A program made the translations under genes and the position numbers. DNA of 64,000 bases from positions 45,197-109,196 of the forward strand of contig QJNS01000258.1 of NCBI GenBank assembly GCA_004154925.1, given 5' to 3'. Below are positions 50,887 through 62,004 of the stretch, piece after piece; positions within the stretch are counted from its first letter, which is position 1, and each line of letters opens with the position of its first letter. Below the pieces are notes generated by a model. It was given only the letters and a program-made list of their open reading frames with translations, did no database searches and was not told the origin of the DNA. The stretch comes from Monosporascus cannonballus (Eukaryota > Ascomycota > Sordariomycetes > Xylariales).

Positions 50887-51010
50887 TGGATTAAGGTGCC
50901 TGGCACCTTAAAATCTTTAAGCTAGTTAGGTAATGTCTTACCTTGAGTCGGATTTACCTTTCTTGTAGCCCCGACCGTTTGTAGTGATGCTAAGACCTTT
51001 TAAGTCATAA
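50887..51010. other. Short GC-balanced segment with a perfect palindrome
   Basis: It interrupts the 5' LTR of Gypsy E. It opens with arms TTAAGGTGCC and GGCACCTTAA around one T (about 50890-50910), followed by about 95 bp of normal composition. Possibly the end of another short non-autonomous element. Confidence 0.45.
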
Positions 51011-53369
51011 TATAAGTTTACGAAAATTCTGTAAGTTCGATATTTTTATCATATAATTAAAGTTAATTTTGAAAAATAACCAAATATCGCTTTTAAACCT
51101 TTTTTTTAAATTTTATTTTTCAATATAAAAATACTTTAAAAGTTAAAAGTTTATAATAAATTTTAACTTTATCTATAAGCTCTATTATTTTCGAATTTTA
51201 ACCTTTCGGTTAACTATTTCTTAAGTCTTTTTAATTCTGAAATAAAATCTTTTACATCCTTTAAAATACTGCAATTAATATAAAAATTATTTTACGTACT
51301 AACTACATCGAAGAAAAGGTTTAAAATTAAGTTTCGAAAATATAAAAATTTTATACGAATTTTTTTAACTCATAGCTAAGATAAAGGGTTTTTCTTTTCT
51401 TTTTTTAATTACTATCTTTTTTTAGTTAAATATAATATTACGCGTAATAATACTTTTGCCAAATTCGAGTACTTATATTCGATAAATGTTAAAAATTCAA
51501 TATTTTACCAAATATCTAATTTAAGCTTTTAGTTTTAGTTTTTATATTTGTTTTCTCTTTATATTTCGCTTTTTTATTAACAAATACATTTGTACGCTAC
51601 ATATAAAAATCTCAAATTAATAGAGCTGAATATTTAAAATCCTTCCGTTAATTAAGACGACATTATATTAACGAATATATTACATAAATTTATAAGTAAA
51701 TAATTATTTAAATAATAATAAATTATAAGCGTAGTATGGAATTATATTATGCAATCATGGTATTATTTTTAATATTTTAAATCTAAAATATTTTATCAAA
51801 TACAATTTTAGTTTTATTTAAAACATTCTGTTCATTAATGTTTGATTTATTTATCAGCTTTTTCGCGCAGATTTTATAATATATAAAAATAATACTTTTA
51901 CGTTCACGTTTTTAATATATTATATTTAATAAATTGTAGATCTATTTATTATAATTATTTTAATATTATTATTTGATTTAATTTTAAACATAGAAAATTG
52001 ATATTATTTATATATCTAATATTTAATTTTTAAATAATATTATACGGTAAAATTAATTCATAATTAAGGAAAGTTCATTATATTTATTTTTAATTACTAA
52101 GAATTACTTAAAGATATTATAATTTTTAAGATACTTGAAATAATTTCATATAATTCGCTAAAATAATTTGAATATTTGAAATTTAAATATTTATTTTTAA
52201 AACGATTTAAAAAGACTTATATGCGAATATACGGCTTATATTTTAGGTATAACGGTTTTTATAATAATGTTTTTATTGTTTTTAATACACAATTTTAACC
52301 TTTTAAATTCTTAATATCTAAATTTTAAATATGAATATTCTGTATTTTTTTAACAAAATTATAATTTTTGTTATTTTAATTAATTATAGGATACATTATT
52401 ATTTTATATAATTTTGCGAAGATATTAATTAAATATTTTAATAAAAAGGTGTTAATTTATATTAGAGAACAATTCAGTTATATATTTATTTAAGCCCTAT
52501 AAAAATAAAGCGTTTAGTAATGTTTCCCTTTATAAGAGAATAATTTAAATTGTAATATAAAATCTTAAGTTTGTAAAATAAAACTTTAAAAAATATGAAT
52601 ATAAAAATTGTTATTATCATCATATTTTGTGAATAAAAATCTATTTTCGGTTATTAAAGGTTGTAATCAAACCTTTTTATTTCATTTTCCTTATATTATT
52701 AATCGATAAAATAAAAAAACTATTTTTATTATATATTTTATGATATTAAAAAGAGAAATTCAAATAAAAAAGAAATTAATAATATTTATCAAATACTTCG
52801 CTTTATTATTATTAATTATTATTTATTAGAATAATGTATGTTCACTAAAAGAAATAATGATATAAATTTTTAACACTGGGGTAAAATACGAAAAATACGT
52901 AAATTAATTAAAATTATAATAATATAACCGAATTATATATTAACGTTTAGTTTGAATTATTCTATAAATTTTCGGATAATACTTTTATTTAAGGAATTTT
53001 ATAAAGTTGTTACGAAATTTGTTTTACTTATTATATTCAAATCGTGTATGAATTTTTTTAAAAATATTTTAATTAAAATAACGGATTTTTCGAATAATGA
53101 TTTTGATAACGCTTCGAAAATTTCGAAATTTTTTTGTTTTAACTTTTAATTTCTATTTTTGAAATATAAATAAAAACTAATTTTTTTAATTTTTTAAACA
53201 TATTATATATTAGTTAAATAACTTATTTAAATAAACTTCTTAACATCTTCGAGTTTTTAATTAGATATGAAATGTTTTAATATGTATTTTAAGAAAGTTT
53301 TTACTGAAAGTAGTTTGTTAATATTTTAAAAATTATATATTTTCGTTTTAATATAAGCAATAAACTAGG
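51011..53369. other. Extremely AT-rich unidentified sequence
   Basis: It resembles no part of Gypsy A-E or the pogo elements by eye. The only longer frame (52952-53149) has no recognisable domain. It ends with TSD CTAGG and was continuous with 53762-54590 before the solo LTR arrived. Confidence 0.5.
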
Positions 53370-53756
53370 TGTTATGACCTAACGGGCTGCGGCCTTAGAA
53401 AACGGTCGCAGCGGTAACTAAGCCATGTAGGTCGAGTTACGTAATGGCTCGACAGGATCGATCGTAAAGTCTTAGAGCCAGGCTTAATAAGATCGATTAT
53501 AAAACCTTTAAAGCCGGGCTCGACAAGATAAAAAGAATTAAATATAAAGATATTTATTAATTCCATAGTTTAGATAGCTTTAACTTGCAATACTTATTAA
53601 TACCAAATGTTTATATTAAAACGTTATTACCCAAGATATCCTTAGTATTACGAAACGTAACAAATTACTATATTACTCAGATTCCCACAATATTCCTGCT
53701 AACATAAACCCGTCGACTTAAGGTTTAATAGTTGGTTAAACCGCCTAGCCGTCACA
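53370..53756 (+). repeat. Solo LTR-B with perfect target-site duplication
   Basis: 387 bp, starting TGTTATGACCTAACGGGC and ending CTAGCCGTCACA, flanked by CTAGG at 53365-53369 and 53757-53761. No interior sequence is attached, so the element was removed by LTR-LTR recombination. It is clearly less mutated than the LTRs of Gypsy B. Confidence 0.92.
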
Positions 53757-54590
53757 CTAGGTCTTGTATTATTAATTAATGTTTATATAGTTTATTTTAA
53801 TTAAATGTATAATTTTACAGTAAGTTTTATTTATTTTTATAATCGCATTTAATAAAAAAAACCCGAATTAATTCATCAATTGCTTAAGCGAATTTTAGAT
53901 TAAGCTTTTTTAACAATTAAAATATTTTAAACGCTTTTAAAGATTTGACTTTTTTACTGTTACGTTAATTTGCATTTAATTATTAATATATTTGGCGTTC
54001 ATTTTGAAAGTTTTTTTTAACTTTTTCTGAGTTTTTTAAATCCTTTAAAAATTTTGTGGTATTTATTTTCAAGATTTTTAATATATAATTTGTTAGATAT
54101 TTTTTTTGGAAAACGCCGCGTTAAACGATATATATCCAGGAATTTCGTTTATTTACTAAAGTTTTAATATACTGTTTTTTCGCCTAAGCCTTAATTTTCG
54201 CAATATATTTTTCGAGTAAAAGAAATTTCTAAAAAAAACATAAAACTATAAACGTTAAGTTTATTAAGGTCCGTTAAATTTTAAATATCGCGACAAAAAT
54301 ATTAAAATATAAAAAAAAGAAATTAATAAAAGTAATTAAGCGATTTTTAACATTCATAGTTTTTGTGAATAAAATTATTTAATATATTAAAAAGTAACAA
54401 GGTATTTTAAATTAATTTTTGAAAAATTACAATTAATTTAACCGTAATTATTTTGCGTAATTAAGGTACTGGATTTATAATTGTTATAATTAGATTAATT
54501 ACGAAAAAAGGTCATATAAAGTATAAGAAATAATAATTATCTAATTAGAATTAAGCTTTAGAGAGCTGTAGTTAAGAAGCTTTTTATATA
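53757..54590. other. AT-rich unidentified sequence, right edge of island
   Basis: Continues the sequence left of the solo LTR. The minus strand reads long stretches of Lys/Ile/Tyr-rich residues (54.0-54.25 kb) without a recognisable motif. Composition returns to normal at about 54,590. Confidence 0.45.
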
Positions 54591-55982
54591 TTGTAAGCGC
54601 GCCGGACCAAGGTTTTTCCGGGGTGCTGTAAAGCTTGATGACTAACACAGGTACCCCTATTCCACGACAATATGCGAATACCAAGCCGAAAATCCTACCT
54701 GTGTTTCTTTTAGCGATTTCTTCGTGCTCGCCTCGATCTCAACAACACGCCTATAAGGATGCATCGGAAACGTGCACCTACTATAGTGTCACTACTAGGG
54801 GTACTCTCTTGGTCGTGCATATGTGACCGTATCGAGATAGGAATACGGGTTCCGAGGGACAAGGACACAAGCGAAGTGCCAAGGCAATGCGACCCTTTAA
54901 AATTGGTTGGAAACGGCGACCAGTGTGACTTTTATATTATATATACTGCTTGCTTGTTCCTCAATATAACGGCTCCCTGGCCTCGCTCTAGTTCTCCAAC
55001 AAGGCGCTTCGTTTAACTTGAGCAATATTTATAACACCATACTCTATACTGGAAACAAACCTACCTCCGGAAACCTCAGACGTATCTGGATAAAAAAAGC
55101 CGTGTTCCCAGTAGCTGAAAGTGAGTGTACGGCAAAAGCTCGCCGAATAACGTATTGCTGGGGAAACGGAAACTCTTCTCTGACCCTTTTGACTAGTAAT
55201 TAATTGGATCTGTAGCCCGTATTTCGGCCCGGCGATTATATGGATTGGGGAACACTGGTGAGACGAGGAAACAGAACGCGCCGGACACATAAATCCCGAG
55301 ATAGCAGACCAAAGAACATCGGATACTCTGACATGATGAGACCTCGCAATTATAAATAAATCTATGGCTGAGCATATCCAATCACTTTTATGCGGATTTA
55401 GCCGCAACCCTTTGCCACCATGAGAGGCTCAACGTGCTGTCTGTCAAGCCGTTCTTTCGTCCATGTGCTCTTACGCATTGGATACAATTCCATTAATGTG
55501 ATCACCATGTCCAGGTGTGGAGATCTCGGGTGAAATAAGCCCTGTGGAATCGTTAAGAGGCGAGTTCAGCTGTCTGACGTTGTGACGGCAGCATCATCCA
55601 TGTCTTCGAATGGGCCGGGCCCCGCTGTGATATACATGCTCCAGGCATATGTGGACGATGTTCGATGTATAGCGGGTCATTCTGTGGCCCATCCTCCTAG
55701 CCGATTAATGTACTCCATACGTACATCAACGGTCGAAACATATCCGCACCTGGAGTATGATGAAAGGAATATCCCGGGCGTGGAAGCTGTGCCTTGAACA
55801 ACCAGATCCCTGTAATTGGACTTCAGAATAGCTCAAGGAAAGGCCTGTTGGAAAACGGACGATGCCTCCATACCCCGGTCAGCTTGAGCTCAGTCGGAGC
55901 TTCGATAAGCAAAAGTATATTTCATAACACCGGTGGCACACGGCCCTTTCGGAGAGAAACCCATTGACATGCCTCTGCTCTT
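54591..55982. other. Intergenic, nothing recognised
   Basis: Normal composition. Overlapping short frames (54988-55407, 55193-55381, 55582-55797) have no domain or consistent splicing. It holds the 3' side of PEX16. Confidence 0.45.
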
Positions 55983-57221
55983 TCACGCGCTGGTGCTGAA
56001 GTAATAGTTCTCCCACAAGTACTCGTAGTCCTCCAGTATTCCGCCAATGAAACTTGGCACACGCCGGCGCACTCCGGCGACGACATTCTTTGTGACGTTT
56101 TCGTAGAATGCGCCCCTCATCGCCCACCAGCCGGCGGACCAGTATCTCTTTACCCACTCTTCCTGCTCCAAGGCGGTAGTACGCAAACTGCCATCTCGCA
56201 GCTGTCGTGCAGCACATTCCATAGCCAGGCCGATTATCCACGGTGTCCAGGACTTCTTGTCCTTGCTTCTCGACAGGGCAATGGCAAATACTAAGGGTGC
56301 GAGAATGTGAAGCACCTCGGAAGCCTGGGCAGTTCCCGACAGGGTGTTCAGGAGCTTCACAGCGGGCTTGATATCATCAGCCGTTAGGACTCGACCCTGC
56401 AAGTAAGAACTGATATCCTCGGGGCTGGGGAGACTTGGGAGACTGTTTCCGGTGCGCGGCATCGTCCACTCCTTTTTATGTGCTGCTTTAGCTGACCCAT
56501 TCATCTCCATGCCCATAACTCCGACATCGTCTTCGCCCACGAGTTCCCGTAGCGCCGCCTGGCCATCACTATCGCCGTGATCATCCTCATCAGGTATCGG
56601 TTCCCGCTCTGGCAGTGGGGGCGTCACGAGAGGTCTCGAGTTGGTTATGCGGACGAGGAGCAGGCGACATAGGGCCTTGACGGCCTCCAAGACTATGACA
56701 ACACGCCACCGAACTTTTTCCCCTCTCCGCTTAGCCGCCATCTCCCATAATAACTCGGTGTATTGCACAATCTGCAGCAACATGGCTATGCGGCGATACA
56801 GTTTACTCTTTGCGGCCCAGAACCTCGTGTATCGCGCGTGGGGACTGGGCATTGGTACCTTGGCAGCCAGCGCAGGGACTCTCGTGACGGCAGCTCGGAG
56901 GACGGCATCGTGATAGAGGGATAGGAGTTGGACGGCGGAATGCAACGTCTCGGAAGCTATCTCGGCATCGCGGAAACGGCCAGGTATGACGTAGGTAAGG
57001 GATCGCAATGCGCTCTCGATCTGGGAAACCTGGTGGGCATTCTTGGTGATAAAGTTTCTGTACATCCGCAGCCCCTTTGGAGGGGCCGAGAGGACTCTCT
57101 GTACGGGGTTTCTAGATTTGGGATTGCCGGAGCGCGAGGAGGGAGCGTCTGGGTCTGGGTCTGGGTTTCGGCTTGAGTTGGGCTCATTCGGTCTCAACGG
57201 ATCCGCAATCGGTACGGTCAT
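55983..57221 (-). CDS. PEX16: Peroxisomal membrane protein PEX16
   Basis: A single exon of 412 residues with the fungal Pex16 layout. The N-terminal tail is disordered and Pro/Ser/Asp-rich (1-45). The conserved start of the domain is YRNFITKNAHQVSQIESALRS followed by YVIPGRFRDAEIASE, then QLLSLYHDAVL. The central LLQIVQYTELLWEMAAKRRG and RWRVVIVLEAVKALCRLLL follow, and after an acidic variable linker comes LHILAPLVFAIALSRS, SWTPWIIGLAMECAARQL and the C-terminal YFSTSA region. Pex16 acts early in peroxisome biogenesis, recruiting PEX3 and other membrane proteins at the ER/peroxisome membrane. In filamentous fungi it affects peroxisome number and Woronin bodies (family knowledge). Length is normal, all conserved blocks are present and no introns are needed. 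Confidence 0.93.
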   Translation of the reverse strand: MTVPIADPLRPNEPNSSRNPDPDPDAPSSRSGNPKSRNPVQRVLSAPPKGLRMYRNFITKNAHQVSQIESALRSLTYVIPGRFRDAEIASETLHSAVQLLSLYHDAVLRAAVTRVPALAAKVPMPSPHARYTRFWAAKSKLYRRIAMLLQIVQYTELLWEMAAKRRGEKVRWRVVIVLEAVKALCRLLLVRITNSRPLVTPPLPEREPIPDEDDHGDSDGQAALRELVGEDDVGVMGMEMNGSAKAAHKKEWTMPRTGNSLPSLPSPEDISSYLQGRVLTADDIKPAVKLLNTLSGTAQASEVLHILAPLVFAIALSRSKDKKSWTPWIIGLAMECAARQLRDGSLRTTALEQEEWVKRYWSAGWWAMRGAFYENVTKNVVAGVRRRVPSFIGGILEDYEYLWENYYFSTSA

Positions 57222-58231
57222 GATTGATAAGCCCGCCGAACTTGGGCCTAATGATTAAAGCGGTAGGGAAACTGAATTAAAAAGAGAAAGAAAAAAAATC
57301 AGGAAGAAGGTGAACTTGGCATGGCACGAATGAACGCGATGCCATGTGATGGTTATCGGGAAGTGGATGAGGCCGATGGGGTGCTTCGCGTTATAAGCGA
57401 ATGTGTGATCGATTGTTGCATCTCTCAATTGAATGCCGTCGGTTGGGTTTCGCATTATTGCATTGTGGCATAATCCAGAGATGGAGGAAAGTGCCTCGGC
57501 AACCCGGCCCGGGCTTGTTGCTCTCTCTGCGTAGTGTCTAGGTACCTGCGTACTACCTACGTAGCTCGTAATTAGGTATATAAGAACGTGATACGGATTG
57601 TTCAATACCGAGTGCACTTATTACTGGAGACACTTCGAGTGTGTGACTATTATAAAAGATCGGGCGCTCAAACTGTTATTAGTTCAAGCGTTATATGGCT
57701 ATAAAGGTATTCCTACAGTGACACTACCTTCGTGTTTCCACCATCCAGCACTACATAATGTACGTGTATGTGAGTCCTTTGATATTACGGCTCTATTAGT
57801 GTTGTTTATTCGGTCGCTGCTCTACTCAAGCGAAGAATGGCTATCACTGCGTTTGTATGGAGTCGTACCTATCATTGCCCTATGCTACCGAGAGCAATCA
57901 AACGCAGCATTTGCTGCCGAGCATAAAGTTCTTTCGAGGCATTCACTTCGGCCACGTTTCGAGGTTTACGTTGGACCGTGGGCGCACGTGCTTTCCAGCC
58001 TGGTCAATCACGGAATATGTATCTGAGTAACTCAAGTGTGTGGGCTACCGTCATTAAAGGGTTCATGATTTCGGTCATTGCTGCGCTACCTATGCAATAT
58101 CTCGCTATCTTGGCTGAACTGAGCGTGCGGTATCTCTCCACTTGTAGCTGAACATTACCGGCAACCAGGTGTGGTTATGGCGGACCATGCCCTACACCCC
58201 CCCGGAGGGCCAACCCGTGTCCACATCGTTC
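57222..58231. other. Intergenic: PEX16 promoter side
   Basis: It contains an A/G-rich tract just upstream of PEX16 (57277-57300) and a CTACGTAG-like cluster near 57.55-57.57 kb. The 142-codon open frame at 57598-58026 begins at TTG and has no recognisable domain; I do not call it a gene. Confidence 0.45.
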
Positions 58232-59275
58232 TTAGCCCGTCCAGACCTTAGGTCCAGGAGGCGTGTAGGAAGTTCGTCCGCCCTGATAGATATCGACCTG
58301 TTTCAGATTAGTTTCTCTGCGTGACATTCGGGCCCAGCCATTGATAACTTACAGTAACACCAGGGTCAGATTGCGAAGCGTAAGCCGGGATCGAAGTCAG
58401 GTACTGGCCGCTAGGCATGGCGGAACCGGAACCTTGGACGGAAATTTGGGCGCACTCGGGGTAGAATTGCGGAGACTGTATCGCACGTAGTCAATAGTTA
58501 TCTTTCCGGGACCAAGAAATAAAGCTAGGGAGGTGGTTCCAAAAGTCGCTTACGTTTGCTTGATGTAGAGCCAGGAGCTCGTGACGGATCAGGTAGTCGC
58601 CTAGCATTTCCAGGTCAGTCTAATTCTTTGCGAGGGAGAATGATACGTTGGGAGCTATCTCGGACACGGCGTGTGGGACACCGTGAAAAGAGGACGTTCG
58701 CTGCAGAACTAGCCATATCAAAGAGAGGGGCTGGGGGACACCCGAGGATACTTACCAGGCTTGAGAGATGCTGGAATCTTGCTCGACCACTCAAGTTTCT
58801 TCATAACGATCGCAGTGCCCCAGTTCTCGCTGTTCAGGTTGTTGCCCCAGAGACCCATCTCGTCGATCTTGAACCAGTTCTTGCCCTTGCCATCGCAGTT
58901 ACTGAATCCGTTGGGGCAGGGGTACAGCCAAACCATCACCGGGCCTTGGGCATGCGTCCATTGCTTCCACACTGCTGTGACGTCCTCGCCTGCCTTGACC
59001 GGGGCGGAAAGGGGTGCGGAAGTTCCGCCGTTGCAGGTCATCTTGGCGTCTGTGACGCTCATGATGGGGTTGTAGTCGGGCCATTGGCGTTGGATGATTT
59101 GCGCTCCAGGCCGAGGAGAGAAACCCTGTCACCGACTTAGCAAGCGCCCGGGCGGACCCATCACCAAACTTGCCTCGTAGCCTGGGTACGTCTTCCCCCC
59201 AATGATATAGCTGGTGACGGCGCCATGGGCGGCCACCAACGCCGGAGCCAGCAAAAGGGGAACTGTAAACAGCAT
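58232..59275 (-). CDS. AA9 (formerly GH61) lytic polysaccharide monooxygenase, five exons
   Basis: The exons are 59275-59174, 59125-58756, 58600-58554, 58475-58353 and 58297-58232, giving 235 residues. Signal peptide MLFTVPLLLAPALVAA is cut before H17, which becomes the N-terminal histidine of the copper brace (HGAVTSYIIGGKTYPGYE). The second copper histidine is H92 (QWTHAQGPVMVWLY). RHELLALHQAN and QFYPECAQ provide the second-sphere His/Gln (H164, Q176) and the axial Y178. The conserved core WFKIDEMGLWG, NWGTAIV and IPASLKPGDYLIRHE is complete. The enzyme oxidatively cleaves crystalline cellulose or related glucans outside the cell. There is no CBM1 domain. Intron 1 is GC-AG (GAG|GCAAGT); the other three are GT-AG. 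It lies head-to-tail, about 1 kb away, from PEX16, with no functional link implied. Confidence 0.94.
59126..59173 (-). other. GC-AG intron 1 of the AA9 gene
   Basis: 48 bp, donor GCAAGT after GAG, branch TTGCTAAGT and acceptor GACAG. Splicing joins TYPGYE to GFSPRPG as in the AA9 family; reading through hits a stop. Confidence 0.85.
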
Positions 59276-61050
59276 CTTGCCGTCAATAAAGGTATTCTCG
59301 TGAAAGATAGGGACCCACGAGGATAACGTGGCTAGTCGAAAGGGAGGCTGGAGTAACTTTGTTGACGGGCACGAGAAGGGATGGAAAATCGGTGTCACAG
59401 GGAGCGACTGTGGCCCGCCATTATATCTCAGAGTTCCAGCCAGCTTGACCCTTGTGGGTTGTATGAGGCTAGAATCTGGCAACGCCGGCATTTGAATCGG
59501 CCTCCGCACCTCCCCGTGAGGGTTAAGGCCGATCTGATATTGTCAGGGTCACCGTCACACTGCCCTGTTGAGAACCTAATCTGCTGAGCCATTTGTCTCG
59601 CAGAGAACATGACCAAGGCGGCCGGATTTCGGCCCGAAATGTATTTGGCGTCCTCTCGTATTCTGGGCTAGCGTGAAAGATTGATTGAACGGAGACAGGC
59701 AGCGTGATCTCGTTGGCATAACATATTCAACCAGGAGCATTTAGATAGAATACCTATGTCAAGTAAACCTAATAGGGGGCAATATGGGAGAAGGTGGTCC
59801 GGTTTCTGTAGGGCATAAGCCCGTCGTCGCTTGTGGAGTCGGAGAAATCACGTCTCATTGGCTTGAAACTCATGTTTTCAGGGGGTAGCAAGCTCTGCCC
59901 CCAAAGATCTTTGTACATGGGGCAATTTGACGGCTGGGTATACTAGCCGCTTTCGGGCCACTCAAATACCACAGGCTATATAGGATAAATCGAACGGCCA
60001 CTTTCGCTATCCTCCGTGACTAGAAAGGAAGACACTGTCCTTCAACAGGCCGCTCTTCAATAATTCAGTGTTTATTGGATATTTGCGTCGTGCCATATTA
60101 TTAATCATCTTCGGGCAGTGTCTATTGTTTGCAACTTCTCCCCCTCAAGTGTTGACCATTGTTGCCTCGCGCCCCCGTTCTGAAATGCCTTGTCTTCTGA
60201 TTCTGTGCATCGGACATCTCATTTCTCACCCTCGGCTTTCTTAAATTCGAGTAGGGTTCTTCTGTGAAGTATCCTAGCTTCAGCATAAACCTGCTTCTTC
60301 AACCGCCCCTTTCCGACCAGCACCTGGATTGATATAATGGCGTAATATCAACCAGTGTTGAGAAATATGATATCTTGCATCACTCCTCCCTCTTGAGCTC
60401 ATGGTTGCGGTATTGATAATCCTACATCACGTTCTATCGTCTTGGCATGATATCTGATAGAGCAACCCCGTGGAGACCCTGATGATATGCTCACGGGAGG
60501 TAGGAACAAGGTGACTAAAATGACAGAGTCCATCCATGGACTCATACGGGTATGCTATGGTACAGCAAGCGTAAAACCATCTGAGCGCCGTGTGATTACG
60601 GTATACATACAATCAACAATGAACGCAAGTCGGACGTATTGTATCTGTAAGCGTATCATCTAGTACATGGTGCGGCCTACTTATCTCAATCCTATCCCAA
60701 CACCCAATGGCAGACGCCACAGTTCGTAAGTAGAAGTTCCTAGGCACTCGGGTAGACTGTAGACATATGCCAGAAACTTGTCGTATACTCTTGTTCAAGT
60801 CCCTCCGAACAAGCATTCATCATTGTATCGTATGTGTTTGAACCAAACCCCTAGAACCATATTGCTTAAACTAATCTTACACGGTAATTTAGCTCACCAT
60901 TCCATTTTTACCTTCCATGTGAATCAGTTACAGCCTGGCACTTCAGTGGCTATACTGCAACCATTGCAGTAACAACTTCGCTTGTCCCATGAAGAGTCGT
61001 CTCTAATTTCATCTTGTGAGCTCTATTCCGTAGGTTGTGGGTCGAGTGGC
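59276..61050. other. Intergenic: AA9 promoter and spacer
   Basis: Upstream of the AA9 start a TATA-like ATATAA lies about 150 bp away on the minus strand. GGCTAG (59330-59335) and CTGGAG (about 59347) resemble XlnR- and CreA-type sites, but such short matches are weak evidence. The rest, to 61,050, holds only short unrecognised frames. Confidence 0.4.
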
Positions 61051-62004
61051 TCAATGATTACCAGCACAGGGACCTAAGCCACCAACGTCCTGTGCCCTTC
61101 CCTTTCTGTCGTAACTGACGAAAGGATACCCCTTAGGACAGGACGTGTCATTGTTGACGCCCAGATAGTCATATATCACCGAGCACTCATCCTTAATGAA
61201 GCCCCAGGCATTGCAGCGATGTTCCCAGAGCTCGAAACATAGGTTACAGCATTCAGTGGTGTCTGTTGCTTTTACGACCGCAAACTGGCTCTCGACTGTG
61301 GGGTCGACTACTCCAATCCAGTCGATTCTGTCGAAAGTTCGTCTGGAAGGGCAATAAGGAATGGACGTCGGTGCAGACTGCTTAGCAAGTTAGTCTCTGG
61401 TTACATATTATCCATACGCGACCGCTTCGAAACTTACAGAACGCCTAGTGGAAATTGATGCTGCCGTATTAGGTAAACTAATCGAAGTTTTTGACATGAC
61501 TGGGACAGCGCTGAAGGTAGTCGATAGCGCAGAAGAGACTGAAATAGTAGACGGGGTCAGGGGCGTGGACTCGGCAGGCCGTGCCATTGAACTGGTAAGA
61601 GAAACGGAACTAGTAGTGGCAGTGGTGTTGACGGAACTGTTGTTGGAGCTGTGTCTCTCCCGATGGGACAACAGTACAGCAACAAGACCGATGAGGGGAG
61701 CCATCATCAAGATGCCTATAGCCAGTAAGGTCATTGAAGGGTTTCTCTTCATCGTGTGCCAAGCACGGCGGTACCAGGGTAGGATGGGGTGGGAGAAAAC
61801 ATGAACATTGCAAGTAACCCCCGGGGATATGCCAGTATTACGCGGTCCGTAATGAACTCCACAACAGTTGCGTAAGCTGTTGACATAACTCGAGCGAATC
61901 CGAGTCGAGCCTTGAGACCCACGAGTCAATTCTTCAGGCTCCTCGTTTATGGACCCTAGCGTCCCCATCGTGCTACGGGCCGACGGTAGTCGAGCCGGAT
62001 GCAT
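61051..62004 (-). CDS. Single-pass membrane protein with Ser/Thr stalk and Cys-rich (PAN-like) domain
   Basis: Two exons (62004-61438 and 61377-61051) are joined by a 60-bp intron with GTAAGT donor, CTAAC branch and AAGCAG acceptor, giving 297 residues. Residues 1-90 are polar and probably cytosolic; a transmembrane segment (TLLAIGILMMAPLIGLVAVL) spans about 92-112. A Ser/Thr-rich stalk (about 119-190) likely to be O-glycosylated follows, then a domain of about 100 residues with eight cysteines, including TECCNLCFELWEHRCNAWGF, resembling the PAN/apple-like fungal surface module. The topology suggests a plasma-membrane or wall-facing protein; the function is unknown. An alternative ATG lies at codon 13. 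The first exon alone ends with junk residues after the splice donor, so the two-exon model is preferred. Confidence 0.75.

Larger units (their letters stand above)
11301..54590. repeat. 43-kb AT-rich RIP-like transposon island
   Basis: Composition drops abruptly at 11,301 and recovers abruptly near 54,590. Nearly all of the interior is made of transposon copies in which sense or antisense C has become T, with frequent TAA/TAG stops. CG dinucleotides remain common, so the decay is not CpG-methylation deamination but resembles repeat-induced point mutation, which favours CpA. Five Gypsy chromovirus copies or remnants, two pogo-like elements, solo LTRs and a SINE-like insert are individually described. 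No intact host gene is visible. Such blocks in ascomycetes are usually heterochromatic (family knowledge). Confidence 0.9.

Noticed and set aside
51011..53369. Idea that the AT-rich block is a mitochondrial insertion or centromere core
   Set aside because: No mitochondrial gene or rRNA motif was seen. The flanks and neighbours are RIP-mutated transposons, which explain the composition; a centromere cannot be judged from sequence alone.
57598..58026. 142-codon open frame on the plus strand
   Set aside because: It starts at TTG, has no domain, signal peptide or splice context, and looks like chance openness.
58556..59140. 194-codon plus-strand frame over the AA9 gene
   Set aside because: Antisense shadow of the AA9 exons.
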